Shown here in pieces: positions 49,187 to 58,098 of a stretch of DNA of 64,000 nt. The translations under genes and the position numbers were made by a program. How positions within the stretch are numbered: the first letter of the stretch is position 1; the number at the start of each line of letters is the position of its first letter. The notes beneath the pieces were generated by a model that saw only the letters and a list, made by a program, of their open reading frames with translations, had not been told where the DNA came from and did no database searches. The DNA lies in NCBI GenBank assembly GCA_034435035.1, contig DAOTXW010000103.1, positions 1-64,000 on the forward strand, read 5' to 3'. Source of the DNA: JAHEME01 sp034435035 (lineage in GTDB: Bacteria; Chloroflexota; Anaerolineae; Aggregatilineales; UBA3940).

Positions 49187-50803
49187 ATGGTTCCTCCCCC
49201 TTCCTCCCATCGTCGGCAGCTGACCCATGGGCTGCGCGATCTCCTGAGCGCTTTGGCCTGTCTTACCGGCCATGCGCTGTTCCTGCTGGTGAGCTGGCTG
49301 CGCTATGAACGCGTGGGCTTTCCGCTCGATGACGCCTGGATCTACCAGACCTATGCCCGCAATCTTGCCGTCAGCGGACAGTGGGCGTTTGTCCCCAATG
49401 TGCCCAGTACCGGCTCCACCTCGATTCTATGGACCCTGCTGATCGCGCCCGCCCATCTGCTGCGGATCGCTCCGTGGTGGTGGACACAGGCGGTGGGCTT
49501 CTTGACATTGATCGCCCTGGCGCTCGGCGCCGCCCGGCTTTTTGAGGAGGATCCCCCGCGCACTTCCCTGCTGGTCGGCATTGGCGTCGGCCTGGAGTGG
49601 CATCTGGTCTGGGCGGCGGCCTCCGGAATGGAAACTTCCCTGTTTGCCGCGCTGCTGGTCTGGTTCTGGCTCTGGCTGCGCCGCCGCGACCCTGATCTGG
49701 TCGGCCATCGCTGGCAGGATGGCCTGCTGCTGGGCCTGTGGGGCGGCCTGCTCATGCTGGCCCGCCCCGAAGGCGTCCTCGCCGCGGTAGTGGGCGGGCT
49801 GTACGGCCTGATCGTCCCGGGTCGGCTGCTGCACCGGATCGGTTGGGCAGTGGCGGCGGCGGTCGGCTTCGACCTGATTGTAGCCCCCTTCTTTGGTCTG
49901 AACTTTGCCCTCAGCAGCTCGATCTGGCCCAATACCTTCTACGCCAAGCAGACCGAGTATGCCGCGCTGTGGGCGGTTCCATACCTTCAACGCCTGTGGG
50001 AGCAGCTCAGCGTCGCCTTCGTCGGTCCGCAGATTCTCCTGCTGCCGGGGTTGGTCCACGACCTCTACCGGGATTTCCGCTACCGCACCGACAGAATCTC
50101 GCTCGTCCCCTGGCTCTGGGTGATTATGCACCTTGCGCTGTATGCCGCCCGGCTGCCCGTGATCTACCAGCACGGGCGGTATGCCATGCCGATCATCCCC
50201 CTGATTGTGATCTACGGGGTTCGCGGGACACTCCGGCTGGCCCGGCCCCGCGCCCTCCAGGCTCCGGTGCGCCTGATCAGCATGGCCTGGCTGACCAGTC
50301 TGGCGCTCATCTTTCCCCTGTTTCTGGGCCTGCTGGGCGCGCCAGCCTATGGGCGCGATGTCGCCTTCATCGAAGATGAGATGGTCCAGACGGCTCACTG
50401 GGTGCGCCGCAACATCGGAGCCGGGGTTGTCATCGCCGCCCATGATATCGGCGCGCTGGGCTACTACGCCCCGCATCCGCTGGTCGATCTGGCCGGCCTG
50501 ATCTCGCCCGAGGTCATTCCGCACATGAACGACGCCGGCGCCTTGACGCGGTTCGTGCTGCTGGGCCCGGCGGATTACCTGATCGCTTTCCCGAACTGGA
50601 ACCCCCAGTATCAGGCCATGCTTGCCAGCCCGCATTTCTGCGCGATCTGGTCGGCGGCTGAAGTGCCCGGCTATCGGGGCGCTTCGGGCCTCGGCCCCAT
50701 GACAGTCTACTGGATCAGCCGGGAAGGCGACTGCTTCGCCATCCCCCGGGCGCTGCGCGGTGTTCCGCTGACGGCTGGACCTGCGCTGACCGCCCCCCGC
50801 TGA
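49187..50803 (+). CDS. GT-C-like membrane glycosyltransferase
   Basis: A 538-residue protein of about ten helices. The first outer loop FPLDDAWIYQTYARNLAVSG carries the DD pair typical of GT-C active sites, followed by STGSTSILWTLLIAP. A later loop has NTFYAKQTEYA and the C-terminal part has AHDIGALGYYAPHPLVDLAG. This pattern resembles large GT-C families including actinobacterial arabinofuranosyl/mannosyltransferases of the cell envelope. No ribosome site precedes the ATG. It is the last member of the glycan locus, separated from the rest by the divergent lipoprotein gene. Confidence 0.75.
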   Translation: MVPPPSSHRRQLTHGLRDLLSALACLTGHALFLLVSWLRYERVGFPLDDAWIYQTYARNLAVSGQWAFVPNVPSTGSTSILWTLLIAPAHLLRIAPWWWTQAVGFLTLIALALGAARLFEEDPPRTSLLVGIGVGLEWHLVWAAASGMETSLFAALLVWFWLWLRRRDPDLVGHRWQDGLLLGLWGGLLMLARPEGVLAAVVGGLYGLIVPGRLLHRIGWAVAAAVGFDLIVAPFFGLNFALSSSIWPNTFYAKQTEYAALWAVPYLQRLWEQLSVAFVGPQILLLPGLVHDLYRDFRYRTDRISLVPWLWVIMHLALYAARLPVIYQHGRYAMPIIPLIVIYGVRGTLRLARPRALQAPVRLISMAWLTSLALIFPLFLGLLGAPAYGRDVAFIEDEMVQTAHWVRRNIGAGVVIAAHDIGALGYYAPHPLVDLAGLISPEVIPHMNDAGALTRFVLLGPADYLIAFPNWNPQYQAMLASPHFCAIWSAAEVPGYRGASGLGPMTVYWISREGDCFAIPRALRGVPLTAGPALTAPR

Positions 50804-50810
50804 GAGTGCC

Positions 50811-50839
50811 TTGCCCTTGATTCCTGCCCGTGGTAGACT
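50811..50839 (+). promoter_or_regulatory. Candidate sigma-70 promoter for the NarL-type regulator
   Basis: TTGCCC (50811-50816), a 17-base spacer and TAGACT (50834-50839), 50 bases before the start at 50890. The -10 is identical to that proposed for pgeF. Confidence 0.45.
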
Positions 50840-50889
50840 GAAACTGCTTCTCTGGATGGTTGCTGACTGACAGGTAGATTGAGGCTGGA

Positions 50890-51627
50890 ATGGGCCCGGA
50901 TACATCTGGTAGTCCCGAGCGGTCGCATACGATCGTAGTGGTGGATGATCATCAGATCTTCCGCCAGGGGGTGCTGTTGAATCTGAAACTGGAGCCCGAC
51001 TTTGAGGTGGTAGGTGAGTGCGGCACGGGCGAGGAAGCGCTCGAACTGGTCCGCGCGCTCCGGCCCGAACTGGTGGTCATGGACATTAATCTCCCGCAGA
51101 TGAACGGGATCCAGGTCACGCGCCAGTTGTCAGCCGAGCGGGTTCCTTCCCGCATCGTCATGCTGACGGCCTATGACGATATCGAGCAGGCCATCCACGC
51201 GCTGCGGGCCGGTGCGTCGGCCTACTGTGCCAAGGAAATCCCATCGGAGAACCTGGTCGACGTGATCCGTCATGTCCTCAGCGGCCGCTTTGTGGTACGC
51301 GACCATGTCTTTGACGCCGAGGGGATTGCTGCCTGGATCGAGCAGGGTGTGGAGTCCAGGGCGGCGCCTTACTACCTCGATACCGGCGATGCAATGTCTC
51401 CTCTATCCGCCCGCGAGATGGAGATCCTTCACTTTGTAACTTCCGGGCTGAGCAACAAGCAGATTGCCAAGACGCTGCGCATCAGTCACCAGACTGTAAA
51501 GAATCATATGACAGCCATCCTCCGCAAGCTGGCGGTCGAAGATCGCACCCAGGCCGCCGTCTTCGCCCTCAAGCGCGGCTGGGTGCGGCTCACAGATGAC
51601 AACTCGCGCTCAAAACCGGGCGCCTGA
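50890..51627 (+). CDS. NarL/LuxR-type response regulator
   Basis: A 245-residue regulator. The receiver domain has VVVDDHQIFRQG, phosphoacceptor D65 (VVMDINLP), T in MLTAYDD and K in CAKEIPS. A linker of about 30 residues joins a C-terminal LuxR helix-turn-helix (SPLSAREMEILHFV, GLSNKQIAKTLRIS, TVKNHMTAIL). GAGG at 50880-50883 sets the ATG. The kinase gene follows after 19 bases and is its natural partner. The pair stands directly upstream of the Tad pilus genes, so control of pilus expression is a reasonable guess but not shown. Confidence 0.93.
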   Translation: MGPDTSGSPERSHTIVVVDDHQIFRQGVLLNLKLEPDFEVVGECGTGEEALELVRALRPELVVMDINLPQMNGIQVTRQLSAERVPSRIVMLTAYDDIEQAIHALRAGASAYCAKEIPSENLVDVIRHVLSGRFVVRDHVFDAEGIAAWIEQGVESRAAPYYLDTGDAMSPLSAREMEILHFVTSGLSNKQIAKTLRISHQTVKNHMTAILRKLAVEDRTQAAVFALKRGWVRLTDDNSRSKPGA

Positions 51628-51646
51628 ACGAGCTGAGGAGACACGA

Positions 51647-52744
51647 ATGACGACTGCACAGGCACAGAAACCCGGCGAGGCACCGACCGGTAAAGATGAG
51701 GCCCTTGATATCCTGCGAGCCGAGGTGGAGCGTGTCAATGCGACCCTGCGCGACATCAAGAGCAAACTGGATCAGTCGCGCGGCCAGGTTGAGCAGCTGG
51801 CTCAGCGCAACGCAACCGTCGTTGGCGAAGTCCGCCGCATCGAGTCCACCCTTGAACAGGTCCCGCGCCTCACGATCCGGGAAGTGTACAGCGAGGCGCT
51901 CGAGGCGCAGCAGCGCCTGCTGAATGTCCGTGGCCAGATGGAGAAGCTCCAGGCGCAGGAGATGGTGGCCACTCAGGAGGTCGAGGCGATCAAGAGCGCC
52001 CTCGATGCGCTGACTCGAGTGGACGAGCCCGCGCCCGGCGCGCGCGGTACGGGCATGACCGACCGCGAGATGATCATCCGCGTGATCGATGCGCAGGAGG
52101 AGGAGCGCGATCGTCTGGCCCGCGCCATGCATGATGGCCCGGCCCACTCGCTCACCAACTTCATCCTGCAGGCGGAGATCTGCCAGAAGCTGTTTGACCG
52201 CAACCCCGAACGGGCCCGCGAAGAACTGGCGTCCCTGAAGACCGCGGCCAGCGAGGCTTTCCAGCGGGTGCGCGACTTCATATTTAATCTCCGGCCCATG
52301 ATGCTGACGGATCTGGGCCTGGTCCCGACCGTCAAACGCTATCTGGGCGCCTTTCAGGAACAGACCGGTATCGCAACTGACTTCGTCATGACGGGCCGCG
52401 AGCGCCGGCTTGAGGGGTACCGCGAAGTTCTGGTTTTCCGTGGCATCCAGGAACTGCTGGGTAACTCGCGGGGGCATGGCGCCACCACTGTCCGTGTCAC
52501 CCTGGAGCTGGGCGATGACCGGGTGATCGCGATCATTGAGGACAATGGTCGGGGTTACGGCACGGGCAAACTGACCCTCGAACCGGCCAGCGAGATCGGG
52601 CTGAGCGCTCTGCAGGAACGCATCACGCTGGTCGATGGAACCCTGCAGATCGGCAGCGCGCCCGGACAGGGCTCTCGCATCGAATTCAGCATCCCCTCCG
52701 GCCCTGAGCCGGCTGACCTGCGGGACAGCGCAGACCTGGGCTGA
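51647..52744 (+). CDS. DegS/NreB-type cytoplasmic histidine kinase
   Basis: A 365-residue kinase without membrane helices. The N-terminal 125 residues are coiled coil (LRAEVERVNATLRDIKSKLD), as in DegS. HisKA_3 begins IRVIDAQEEERDRLARAMHDG with H162; FIFNLRPMMLTDLGLVPTV follows, and the HATPase domain has an N-box variant IQELLGNSRGHGA, EDNGRGYG and GLSALQERI. I choose ATG 51647, six bases after GAGGAG (51635-51640), rather than the in-frame codon at 51596 that overlaps the regulator gene. The input signal is unknown and probably cytoplasmic. Confidence 0.9.
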   Translation: MTTAQAQKPGEAPTGKDEALDILRAEVERVNATLRDIKSKLDQSRGQVEQLAQRNATVVGEVRRIESTLEQVPRLTIREVYSEALEAQQRLLNVRGQMEKLQAQEMVATQEVEAIKSALDALTRVDEPAPGARGTGMTDREMIIRVIDAQEEERDRLARAMHDGPAHSLTNFILQAEICQKLFDRNPERAREELASLKTAASEAFQRVRDFIFNLRPMMLTDLGLVPTVKRYLGAFQEQTGIATDFVMTGRERRLEGYREVLVFRGIQELLGNSRGHGATTVRVTLELGDDRVIAIIEDNGRGYGTGKLTLEPASEIGLSALQERITLVDGTLQIGSAPGQGSRIEFSIPSGPEPADLRDSADLG

Positions 52745-52999
52745 GGTGCCCGTTATTAGAATAGTATTACAAAGTACTCAAGACCTATCCAGTTTGCCGC
52801 TGCCGTCGTCTACAATGGTGAGGATGGGGGCAGCCAGCTCAGCGCCAGGCCCCGCCCCATGTCAGCGGGGCCTGCTGCTGGGCATCTGGCTCGCCAGGCG
52901 AAGATCGGGTGTATTTCGACTCAGGGGTGGGGTGAGGGTGACAGCCGACTCGCAGCCGTTCGGCCTCCGATCTCAAATCTATCCCGAAGATCACCCCAG
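52745..52999. other. Intergenic gap without a gene
   Basis: The 324-base gap between the kinase and cpaB has a short AT-rich stretch (52754-52780), the strong hairpin at 52846-52874 and, at its end, the cpaB promoter. I see no gene, tRNA or known riboswitch in it; the plus-strand open frame that reaches 53003 continues from inside the kinase gene in another frame and lacks a ribosome site. Confidence 0.6.
52846..52874 (+). terminator. 10-bp hairpin after the kinase gene
   Basis: CAGGCCCCGC (52846-52855) pairs perfectly with GCGGGGCCTG (52865-52874) around a 9-base loop, 100 bases after the kinase stop. No T run follows. Probably separates the two-component operon from the pilus operon. Confidence 0.5.
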
Positions 53000-53027
53000 T
53001 TGACAGGTCATTCGATTCAGGTATAGT
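53000..53027 (+). promoter_or_regulatory. Strong sigma-70 promoter for the Tad pilus operon
   Basis: A perfect TTGACA (53000-53005), a 16-base spacer and TATAGT (53022-53027) precede cpaB by 41 bases. It is the best promoter match in the window and gives a leader of about 35 bases with GAAAGG (53055-53060) as ribosome site. Confidence 0.75.
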
Positions 53028-53068
53028 ATGGTCAGCCTGTCGATTCTCCTACCCGAAAGGCGAAACTG

Positions 53069-54205
53069 ATGCCCCGCGGTCGCATATTGCTGTTTGGCGC
53101 GGTCATCGCGCTGGTGTCGATTGCCCTCACCGCGCTGGCGCTCCTGGTGGTAGCGCCGATCGTGCTGCCTGGAGCCTCCCGCGGTGCCGGTGATCAGCCT
53201 GGCCGCGTCGGTGAGGCCCGCGAGGTGGTCTTTAACCCTGATGACCGCTTGCAGGTAATCGTTGCCCTGCAGAAGCTGCCCCGCGGTTTTACCATCCCGA
53301 CCGATGCCTATAATAATGCCGTCGGTATGCGGGAGTGGCCGGCTGCCTCGGTCCCCGTCGATGCGATTGTGGTGCAGCCCGGTCAGGACCCCGAGGCCGT
53401 CGTCCGGGAACAGGTGGTGGGCCGCATTGCCCGCACCGACATTGAGCGCGAGCAGCCCCTGCTGCGTGCCGCCCTGGTCGAGAATCTGACCGAGTTGGCC
53501 CGCACTGGCTCTGACATCGGGGCACTGCTGCCGCCCGGCATGGAAGCGGTGGCCCTGCCCGTCGATCGGCGTTCCAGCGTCGGCTATAGCGTTCGCGCCG
53601 GGGATCACCTTGACCTGATCTTCACCTTCACCGTCCTGGATGTCGATGAGGAGTTCCAGTCGGCATTGCCCAACTGGGTGTATCAGGTGCAGTACGGGAT
53701 ATTCACCGAGGATGGTGCGCGCGTCACTGCGATCGTCACCCCTCAGGATGCGGCAGTCCTGGGCCGGATTGACACCATCCCGCCGGGCGAACTGGCCAAT
53801 GTGGTTCCCTCCGAGCCTCAGCGCCCGCGCACGGTGTCCCAGCGTGTCATCCTGGATGCGGTTGTGCTCTACGTCGGTGAGGCGCCGGCGGAGGGAGATC
53901 TCTTCGGGGTGCCGCCGGCCGAGCGCAGCGCCGATACCGTCCCGGCAGGGCGGCCAGAGGTCCTCATCCTGGGCGTTACCCCGCAGGACGCAGTCGTTCT
54001 GACCTGGGCCGTCGTCTCCGGGGTGGATATCAATGCGGCGATCCGCTCGGTGCAGGACGCCCCCAACCAGGCCACTTCCAGCGTCACGCTGCAGTATGTG
54101 TTTGAAACTTCCAGCGTACAGGTTCCGCCGCGGCTCCCCTATAGTCTCGAGCCTTCGCTGCGCGAGGCTCCCGGCATGGAACAAGTAGCGCCTGCTGATG
54201 AGTGA
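53069..54205 (+). CDS. cpaB: Flp/Tad pilus assembly protein CpaB (RcpC)
   Basis: A 378-residue protein with one N-terminal membrane helix (ILLFGAVIALVSIALTALAL), an SAF-like domain (VVALQKLPRGFTIPTDAY in part, residues about 65-130) and the CpaB core with AVALPVDRRSSVGYSVRAGDHLDLIF. In diderm bacteria CpaB supports the secretin; here no secretin gene follows and the next gene is cpaE. Start ATG 53069 is eight bases after GAAAGG. First gene of the pilus operon. Confidence 0.88.
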   Translation: MPRGRILLFGAVIALVSIALTALALLVVAPIVLPGASRGAGDQPGRVGEAREVVFNPDDRLQVIVALQKLPRGFTIPTDAYNNAVGMREWPAASVPVDAIVVQPGQDPEAVVREQVVGRIARTDIEREQPLLRAALVENLTELARTGSDIGALLPPGMEAVALPVDRRSSVGYSVRAGDHLDLIFTFTVLDVDEEFQSALPNWVYQVQYGIFTEDGARVTAIVTPQDAAVLGRIDTIPPGELANVVPSEPQRPRTVSQRVILDAVVLYVGEAPAEGDLFGVPPAERSADTVPAGRPEVLILGVTPQDAVVLTWAVVSGVDINAAIRSVQDAPNQATSSVTLQYVFETSSVQVPPRLPYSLEPSLREAPGMEQVAPADE

Positions 54206-54255
54206 TGAGTAAGTCAAATCGCGCGCCCGTCGCGCCGCCAGGGGTAGGGTGAGAC

Positions 54256-55545
54256 ATGAATATGCAGGACAAGATCAGGGTCCTTATCGTTGATGACAAC
54301 GACGATACACGCGATGGCACCCGCCGTCTGCTTGAGTACGAAGATAATATCGAGATTGTGGGGTTTGCCGAGAATGGGCAGGCTGCCGTTGAGCAGGCGC
54401 GTGAGCTGCGCCCCACCGTGATCTTGATGGATATCAACATGCCCGTGATGGACGGGCTGGCCGCGACCGAGATCATCAAGCGGGAGATGCCTGCCACCCA
54501 GATCATCGTGGTCTCGGTGCAGGATGATGCTCACTACATGCGGCAGGCCTTCCAGAAGGGTGCCTCAGACTTCGTCGCCAAACCGATCACTTCTGCTGAA
54601 CTGGCCAATGCCATCGAAAAGGCGGCGCGCGACCACGAGATCGCGCAGGCAACCGCCCGCCAGTATGTGGCGCAGACCGCGCTTCCAGGCGTGCCGGGTG
54701 GCGCGGCGCCGCGCAGCAGCCTTAATGGCTCGGTTATCGCCGTCATGGGCCTCAAGGGCGGCGTCGGTAAGACCACAGTCGCCATCAGCCTGGGAGTGGG
54801 GCTGGCCCGCCTCATGCCCGACCGCAAGACCGTGATCGTTGACAGCAACCTGCTGTTCGGTGATGTGGCGGTCTTCCTCAATACCCGCGGCCAGCAGAAT
54901 ATCCTGTCGGTGATCCAGATGGCCTCCGAACCCGAGGGCCTGGAGCCAGACTGGGGTGAGCGCGTGCTCATCCCCCATGAAAGCGGCGCCAAGCTCCTGC
55001 TCGCCCCGGCCAACCCCTCGGAAGCGGCCCATGTCAGCGCCGAGCTTATGACGAACATGCTGAACACCCTCAAACAGGAGTTCCACTACGTGGTTGTGGA
55101 TACCTCCACTATGGTGGATGAAGTGTGGGTGGGCACCCTGCGCGCCGCCGACCGCCTGGTCATCCTGACCACCCCCACGATGCCGTCCCTCAAGGATGCT
55201 CGCCTGCTCTTCAATGAGCTGGCCAGCGCGGAGTTCCCCCGCGAGCATGTGGTGCTCGTGCTCAACGAGTCAGACAAGAACAGCCGCATCACACCTGATC
55301 AGATTGCCAACTTCCTCAAGCACCCCGTGGCGGCCCAGATCCCGGATGACCCGATCGCTGTCGAGGCGCTCAATCAGGGCATTCCGCTCGTGATGGTCGA
55401 TCCCCGCCGCGGTGTGTCCGTTCGCCCGCTGGCGAATCTGGTACAATTAGTGAGAGACAGCCTGGCAGCTGCTCCCATCGAAGAGGAAGAAGTCCCGGTG
55501 CCTCAGCGCCGATCGGGGTTGTTCGGTGGAATCCTGGGTGGGTAG
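54256..55545 (+). CDS. cpaE: Pilus assembly protein CpaE with intact receiver domain
   Basis: A 429-residue two-domain protein. The N-terminal receiver (1-125) keeps every phosphorylation residue: D13-D14, D59 in LMDINMP, S87 and K109 in VAKP. The C-terminal MinD/ParA-type ATPase (from about 155) has the deviant Walker A LKGGVGKTT (167-174) and Walker B VIVDSNLLFGDVAVFLN. CpaE localises the Tad machine at the membrane or pole; its receiver-like domain is often degenerate, but here it looks phosphorylatable. It lies 50 bases after cpaB with a GGGTGAG-type ribosome site. Confidence 0.9.
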   Translation: MNMQDKIRVLIVDDNDDTRDGTRRLLEYEDNIEIVGFAENGQAAVEQARELRPTVILMDINMPVMDGLAATEIIKREMPATQIIVVSVQDDAHYMRQAFQKGASDFVAKPITSAELANAIEKAARDHEIAQATARQYVAQTALPGVPGGAAPRSSLNGSVIAVMGLKGGVGKTTVAISLGVGLARLMPDRKTVIVDSNLLFGDVAVFLNTRGQQNILSVIQMASEPEGLEPDWGERVLIPHESGAKLLLAPANPSEAAHVSAELMTNMLNTLKQEFHYVVVDTSTMVDEVWVGTLRAADRLVILTTPTMPSLKDARLLFNELASAEFPREHVVLVLNESDKNSRITPDQIANFLKHPVAAQIPDDPIAVEALNQGIPLVMVDPRRGVSVRPLANLVQLVRDSLAAAPIEEEEVPVPQRRSGLFGGILGG

Positions 55546-55574
55546 CGGCTCGGTCATAAAGGGAGGAACCACAC

Positions 55575-57005
55575 GTGTCCAGTCTTTTGAAGCGCATTGA
55601 ACAGGGCTCGCAGGGTCAACAGGGCGGCGAGGGAGGACAGCCGGCAGCTGGCGGCGGCGTGGCCGGCCCGACCAGCGGACGCCTTCAGGACAGCGTGTCC
55701 GCCCTCCGCCAGCGCCGTGAGCCGACCTATGACATGGTGCGCAGCGGCGTTGACGTCAAGGACCTGGTCCAGCGCCGGTTGCTGGATGAGCTTGGCCCCG
55801 GCGAGAGCTTCGACCTGAGCAAGTCCGAAGAACTCCGCATGCGGATCGATGAGATCTTCAATACGATCCTGGCCGAGGAGAATATTATCCTCGCGCGTAA
55901 TGAGCGCCGGCGTCTCCATGAGCAGATTGTTGCCGAGATCCTCGGGTTTGGCCCTCTGGAGCCCCTGCTGGAAGACCCGGAGATCACTGAGATCATGACC
56001 GTTGGCCATGAGAAGGTGTATGTTGAGCGCAAGGGCCTCATCGAGCCCGCCCAGGTGCACTTCGAGAGCGAAGAGCACCTCCGCCGCATCATTGACCGCA
56101 TCGTCGCCCCGCTCGGGCGCCGCATCGATGAGCAGTCGCCCACCGTCGATGCCCGCCTCCCGGATGGGTCGCGCGTCAATGCCGTCATCCGCCCGATCGC
56201 CATTGATGGCCCGGCGCTGACCATCCGCAAGTTCTCCAAGGTGCCGCTCACCGTTCAGAACATCATTGACTACGGCTCGGCGACGGTGGAGCTGATGGAG
56301 TTCCTGCGGGCGTGCGTCATCGCGGGCTTCAACATCGTCATCTCCGGCGGCACCGGCTCCGGCAAGACGACGCTCCTCAACATCATGTCGGGCTTCATCC
56401 CCAGTGATGAGCGCATCGTCACCATCGAGAACGCGGCTGAACTCCAGCTTCGGCAGGAGCATGTCGTGCGCCTGGAAAGCCGCCCGCCCAACATTGAAGG
56501 CAAGGGGGAGATCACCATCCGCGACCTGGTGATCAACTCCCTCCGTATGCGCCCGGACCGGATCGTCGTCGGCGAGGTGCGCGGCGGCGAGGCGCTCGAC
56601 CTGATCCAGGCCATGAATACCGGCCACGATGGCTCGCTGGGCACCGCGCACTCCAACAGCCCGCGCGATACCCTCGCGCGCCTGGAGACGATGGTGCTGA
56701 TGGCCGGCATGGATCTGCCGGTGCGCGCCATCCGTGAGCAGATCTCGTCCGCTGTTCACCTCATCGTTCACCAGGACCGCCTGCGCGACGGCAGCCGTAA
56801 GATCACCAAGGTCACCGAGGTGCAGGGCATGGAAGGTGATGTGATCACCATGTCCGATCTGTTCGTCTTCGAACAGACTGGCATGGACGGCAATCGCATC
56901 ATTGGGCGCATCGTGCCTACCGGCCTGCGTCCCAAGTACATCGATAAGATCATCGACTCCGGTATCCAGTTGCCGCCGTCGATCTTCGGCATCGGCCGGC
57001 GCTAG
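55575..57005 (+). CDS. cpaF: Tad pilus ATPase CpaF/TadA
   Basis: A 476-residue type II/IV secretion ATPase. An N-terminal Gln/Gly-rich segment precedes the conserved N-terminal domain (LGFGPLEPLLEDPEITEIM), and the catalytic domain has Walker A SGGTGSGKTTLLN (K264), an Asp-box region reading IENAAELQL (N where D is common), Walker B RIVVGEVRGGEALDLIQAM and the His-box TGHDGSLGTAHSNS. It powers pilus assembly with TadB and TadC. GTG start nine bases after GGGAGG, 29 bases downstream of cpaE. Confidence 0.95.
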   Translation: MSSLLKRIEQGSQGQQGGEGGQPAAGGGVAGPTSGRLQDSVSALRQRREPTYDMVRSGVDVKDLVQRRLLDELGPGESFDLSKSEELRMRIDEIFNTILAEENIILARNERRRLHEQIVAEILGFGPLEPLLEDPEITEIMTVGHEKVYVERKGLIEPAQVHFESEEHLRRIIDRIVAPLGRRIDEQSPTVDARLPDGSRVNAVIRPIAIDGPALTIRKFSKVPLTVQNIIDYGSATVELMEFLRACVIAGFNIVISGGTGSGKTTLLNIMSGFIPSDERIVTIENAAELQLRQEHVVRLESRPPNIEGKGEITIRDLVINSLRMRPDRIVVGEVRGGEALDLIQAMNTGHDGSLGTAHSNSPRDTLARLETMVLMAGMDLPVRAIREQISSAVHLIVHQDRLRDGSRKITKVTEVQGMEGDVITMSDLFVFEQTGMDGNRIIGRIVPTGLRPKYIDKIIDSGIQLPPSIFGIGRR

Positions 57006-57060
57006 ACTGGCCTGATCCGACACACAGCGACCGCGCAACAGGGGTGGGGAGGTAGCGACT

Positions 57061-58074
57061 ATGCCACTGCTGGTCATTCTCATCGGGGCTGTACTGATCC
57101 TCGTCCTGATCGCAGCCCTGATCGTGACATCGGCCCGGCGCCGCGACACGACCGAAGCGCGCCTGGAAAATATCAACACGCTGATTGAGAGCGAGTGGAA
57201 GCCCGGCCCGCAGGATGCCGTCGCCCGGGCCGCCGGCCCCTCCGCCCGCGAGGCGATGGCCGAGCGGCTGGATAACCTCCTGGCTAAACGCGGGTTGGCG
57301 GGCAACATCCGGTCACAGCTTCGCAAAGCCAACGTCAAGCTGACCGTGCCCGAATACCTGATCATGCATCTGGTGATGGCGGCGCTATTTGCCCTGGTCG
57401 CCTTCATCTTGCGGCGTAACTTTGCCCTCGCTGGCGTTGGAGCCATCGGCGGCCTGTTCGTCCCCCGCATCTATGTTTCGATCGCCCAGCAGCGCCGGCT
57501 CAAGGCGTTTGAAGGGCAGCTCGGCGACATCCTCAATCTGTGGGTCAACTCGCTGCGTGCGGGCTTCAGCGTCCCGCAGGCCATGGAATCAGTCGCCCGC
57601 GAAGCGCCGGTTCCGGCCAGCGAGGAGTTCAAGCGTGTGGTGGCCGAGATCTCCATCGGCATCCCGTTTGAGACCGCGCTCAACAATATGCTGTCCCGCA
57701 TTGAGAGCGAAGACCTTGATCTGGTGTTCACCGCCGTCAATATCCAGCGTGAGGTCGGCGGTAACCTGGCTGAGATCCTGGATACCATCAGCCATACGAT
57801 TCGCGAGCGCGTGCGCATCAAGGGCGAGATCCGCACCCTGACGGCCTCTGGCCGCGCTACGGGCACGCTGATCTCTATGCTGCCTATCGGCCTGGCGGTC
57901 TTCCTGCTGTTTTTCCGGCCTGAGTATATGGGCCAGCTCTTCTATGGACCCCCGGTGGGCGCCTTTATCCCGGGCCTGCCCATCCCGTGCGGCTGGCCCA
58001 TGATTGCGCTGGGCTTGATCATGATCGCGGTCGCATGGGGTATCATCAGGCGTATTACAGATATCGAGGTCTAA
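57061..58074 (+). CDS. tadB: Tad pilus inner-membrane protein TadB
   Basis: A 337-residue T2SF-domain protein. One N-terminal helix (LVILIGAVLILVLIAALIVT), two helices around residue 100-140, then the GspF-like cytoplasmic domain (GDILNLWVNSLRAGFSVPQAM, REVGGNLAEILDTISHTIRER) and two C-terminal helices. It forms the assembly platform with TadC. GGGGAGG precedes the ATG by eight bases. It is encoded 55 bases after cpaF and 24 bases before tadC. Confidence 0.92.
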   Translation: MPLLVILIGAVLILVLIAALIVTSARRRDTTEARLENINTLIESEWKPGPQDAVARAAGPSAREAMAERLDNLLAKRGLAGNIRSQLRKANVKLTVPEYLIMHLVMAALFALVAFILRRNFALAGVGAIGGLFVPRIYVSIAQQRRLKAFEGQLGDILNLWVNSLRAGFSVPQAMESVAREAPVPASEEFKRVVAEISIGIPFETALNNMLSRIESEDLDLVFTAVNIQREVGGNLAEILDTISHTIRERVRIKGEIRTLTASGRATGTLISMLPIGLAVFLLFFRPEYMGQLFYGPPVGAFIPGLPIPCGWPMIALGLIMIAVAWGIIRRITDIEV

Positions 58075-58098
58075 GTTTCGGGGTTAGGGGATAGTCCT

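Noticed and set aside
52635..53003. 122-codon plus-strand frame across the kinase end and the intergenic gap
   Set aside because: Starts inside the kinase HATPase domain in another frame, no ribosome site, no domain.
55554..57470. 638-codon minus-strand frame opposite cpaF and tadB
   Set aside because: Antisense shadow of two unmistakable pilus genes; no ribosome site or motif of its own.
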